A stretch of 17,441 nucleotides of DNA, taken from CAYJHC01 sp964369465. Its GTDB lineage: Bacteria > Bacillota > Clostridia > Peptostreptococcales > Anaerovoracaceae. Location: contig CAYJEX010000027.1 of NCBI GenBank assembly GCA_964369465.1, positions 1 through 17,441 of the forward strand, written 5' to 3'. Under the pieces are notes generated by a model. The model was not told the DNA's origin. It worked only from the letters and a program-made list of their open reading frames with translations, and ran no database searches. Both the position numbers and the translations under genes were made by a program. Below are positions 16,028-17,441 of the stretch, in pieces (the stretch's first letter is position 1; every line of letters begins with the position of its first letter).

Positions 16028-17201
16028 TCTATTTATATTAGCCATAGGTTTAATTTTAATTTTCTCAATAACATATTTTAATTTCAAAGCATATAACGAT
16101 ACATATAACAACAAAATGCTCGGGATTGTAAATGAAATACTTCAAAACAATCCCGAAATTAATATTGAAAATATAGTTACAATATTAAACGACTCACATG
16201 ACATTCAAACAAACAAACTAGAAGAATATGGTTATAACAGCGATACTCTGTTTTTTGTTGGTGAAATAAAACAAGACTATACTATCGTAATTATATCGAA
16301 TGTTATTGTAATGTCACTATTTCTAGTAGCAATTATCACCCTATACAACAAATTTTCAAGAAAAAAGACACAGGAAATTTACGAATTAATTAATTACTTA
16401 GATCAAATAAACAAAGGTGATTATGACATAAAATTAGAAAAATACAACGAAGATGAAATTTCAAAATTAAGAGATCAAATATACAAAACTACAATTATTT
16501 TAAAGGAAAACGAAAAGTTTTTACTAAACGACAAAATTATTTTAAAAAATAATCTTGCAGATATCTCTCATCAACTCAAAACACCTTTAACCGCAATAAT
16601 GTTGATGTTAGAGAATATAACAGAAGACAAAGAAATGCCCCCTTCCAAAAGAAATGAATATATACTCAAAATATCAGAACAAACTGACAAGATGAAATAT
16701 TTAATTGAGGTGTTATTAAAATTGTCGCGACTGGACGCAAGTGTAATTGAATTCAAAAAAGACAAAATAAAATGCAGTGTTTTAATAGAAAGTGTCGTTG
16801 CAAATATGGAGTACTTGTTAAGCAAGAAAAACATAACTATTAATTTAAATATTGAAAACGACAACATTATCGTTTGTGATAAAAAATGGCAAGAAGAAGC
16901 TTTGACTAATATTCTTAAAAATTCAATAGAAAACTCTTTTCAAGATGGAAAAATAGACATAAATTTATCTGGCAATAATTTTTATTCAGCCATCAAAATA
17001 AAAGATTATGGCATAGGAATAAGTCAAGAAATGCAAAAACGTATTTTTGATAGATTCAAAAAATCTGACAATTCAAATGGAATAGGCATTGGACTAAATT
17101 TAGCAAAAACAATAATCGAAAAAGATGACGGTATGATTTCCTTGAAATCTGAAGTTGATAAATTTACACAGTTTGAAATAAAATATGTGAAGAAATTGTA
17201 A
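16014..17201 (+). CDS. Sensor histidine kinase (HAMP-like linker, HisKA, HATPase)
   Basis: Membrane kinase of 395 aa. TM1 lies at about 4-24, an extracytoplasmic sensor of about 65 aa follows, TM2 lies at about 91-111, and a HAMP-like linker at 112-165. The H-box is DISHQLKTPLTAI with His186. The ATPase domain has an N-box (Asn299, Asn303), G1 DYGIGI at 331-336, an F-box IFDRF near 344-348 and G2 NGIGIG at 355-360. The small but real outer domain differs from the domain-less BceS kinases. The start is TTG, overlapping the regulator gene by 14 bp with weak AGG 8 nt upstream, so translation is probably coupled. A later ATG would lose TM1. It phosphorylates the regulator encoded before it. Its stop codon lies at the base of the operon terminator. 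Confidence 0.94.
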   Translation: MKKISLFILAIGLILIFSITYFNFKAYNDTYNNKMLGIVNEILQNNPEINIENIVTILNDSHDIQTNKLEEYGYNSDTLFFVGEIKQDYTIVIISNVIVMSLFLVAIITLYNKFSRKKTQEIYELINYLDQINKGDYDIKLEKYNEDEISKLRDQIYKTTIILKENEKFLLNDKIILKNNLADISHQLKTPLTAIMLMLENITEDKEMPPSKRNEYILKISEQTDKMKYLIEVLLKLSRLDASVIEFKKDKIKCSVLIESVVANMEYLLSKKNITINLNIENDNIIVCDKKWQEEALTNILKNSIENSFQDGKIDINLSGNNFYSAIKIKDYGIGISQEMQKRIFDRFKKSDNSNGIGIGLNLAKTIIEKDDGMISLKSEVDKFTQFEIKYVKKL

Positions 17202-17234
17202 TATGTTTTCTTCACATATTTCTATAATTTTTTT
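17181..17234 (+). terminator. Rho-independent terminator of the ABC/two-component operon
   Basis: Perfect 15-bp stem AAATATGTGAAGAAA / TTTCTTCACATATTT (17181-17195, 17207-17221) with an 11-nt loop, followed six bases later by seven Ts (17228-17234). The loop contains the kinase stop codon, so the terminator is embedded in the gene end. Confidence 0.8.
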
Positions 17235-17247
17235 CTTTTAATTAGGC

Positions 17248-17265
17248 TAACCCAGTGCAGGGTTA
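17248..17265. repeat. Short inverted repeat TAACCC / GGGTTA
   Basis: Perfect 6-bp arms around AGTGCA. It is G+C-rich compared with its surroundings but has no T-run on either strand. It lies in the roughly 130-bp stretch between the kinase terminator and the right-edge reading frame, in which I see nothing else I can name. Confidence 0.4.
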
Positions 17266-17372
17266 CTACATCATTATATTAAATCCCGTGACTTTACTTT
17301 CAAAGATTGGAGATAGATTATCCTAATTTATATATCCATGCAAACGAGGGCTTATATTAGATTTTTTATACG

Positions 17373-17441
17373 TTAATAATATTCTCCTTTTCCTTGTCGC
17401 TTTACTTTATCTGCTAAAGCTCCTCCAACTATGAGTATACC
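17373..17441 (-). CDS. C-terminal fragment of a possible membrane protein, cut by the right edge
   Basis: The minus strand reads GILIVGGALADKVKRQGKGEYY and then TAA: a hydrophobic stretch followed by a basic tail, as at the cytoplasmic end of a membrane protein. Only 22 codons are visible, so the frame could be open by chance. No family can be named. It would be convergent with the kinase gene. Confidence 0.3.
   Translation of the reverse strand, partial: GILIVGGALADKVKRQGKGEYY

Noticed and set aside
17300..17372. Plus-strand terminator near ATTTTTTAT (17361-17369)
   Set aside because: The possible stem (CTAAT/ATTAG plus a few pairs) has several mismatches, and no plus-strand gene ends nearby that is not already terminated at 17181-17234.

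Overview
The window is low-GC, A/T-rich DNA with strong AGGAGG-type ribosome binding sites and frequent TTG starts. Gene content and order suggest a member of the Clostridia (Bacillota); genus and species cannot be resolved by eye. Two divergent gene blocks meet at an intergenic region at about 11.8-12.1 kb.

The minus-strand block (11809 down to 77) is a housekeeping run: uppP (undecaprenyl-diphosphatase), ftsK/spoIIIE (DNA translocase), rimO (S12 methylthiotransferase), pgsA (phosphatidylglycerophosphate synthase), a large secreted M6-type metalloprotease with seven C-terminal SH3-like repeats, then cinA (nicotinamide-nucleotide amidase). ftsK-rimO-pgsA-cinA is an order I know from clostridial genomes, usually followed by recA, which would lie off the left edge. 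The secreted protease sits as an extra gene between pgsA and cinA. The block acts in envelope lipid recycling, chromosome segregation, ribosome modification, phospholipid synthesis and NAD recycling.

The plus-strand block (12081-17201) is a self-contained envelope-sensing module: ABC ATPase, two-domain FtsX-type permease, OmpR-type response regulator and sensor histidine kinase. It starts behind a promoter region rich in short dyads and ends in a strong hairpin-plus-T-run terminator.

The most unusual element lies between ftsK and rimO. It is a tandem array of 198-bp units, interrupted by a 100-N assembly gap. Each unit carries a 154-bp imperfect palindrome and a 44-bp linker. The 10-bp end of the palindrome, ATGAAATAAT, supplies the ftsK stop codon at one edge and recurs over the rimO start at the other. 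Removing everything between these two copies would leave a TAATG stop/start overlap of ftsK and rimO, so the array looks like an insertion amplified inside an operon junction. Other notable signals are an 11-codon leader ORF overlapping the pgsA start, a recent 426-bp internal duplication in the protease gene, and a 15-bp perfect hairpin around the permease stop codon.

All calls come from reading the sequence and from memory of the families. No searches or folding programs were run.
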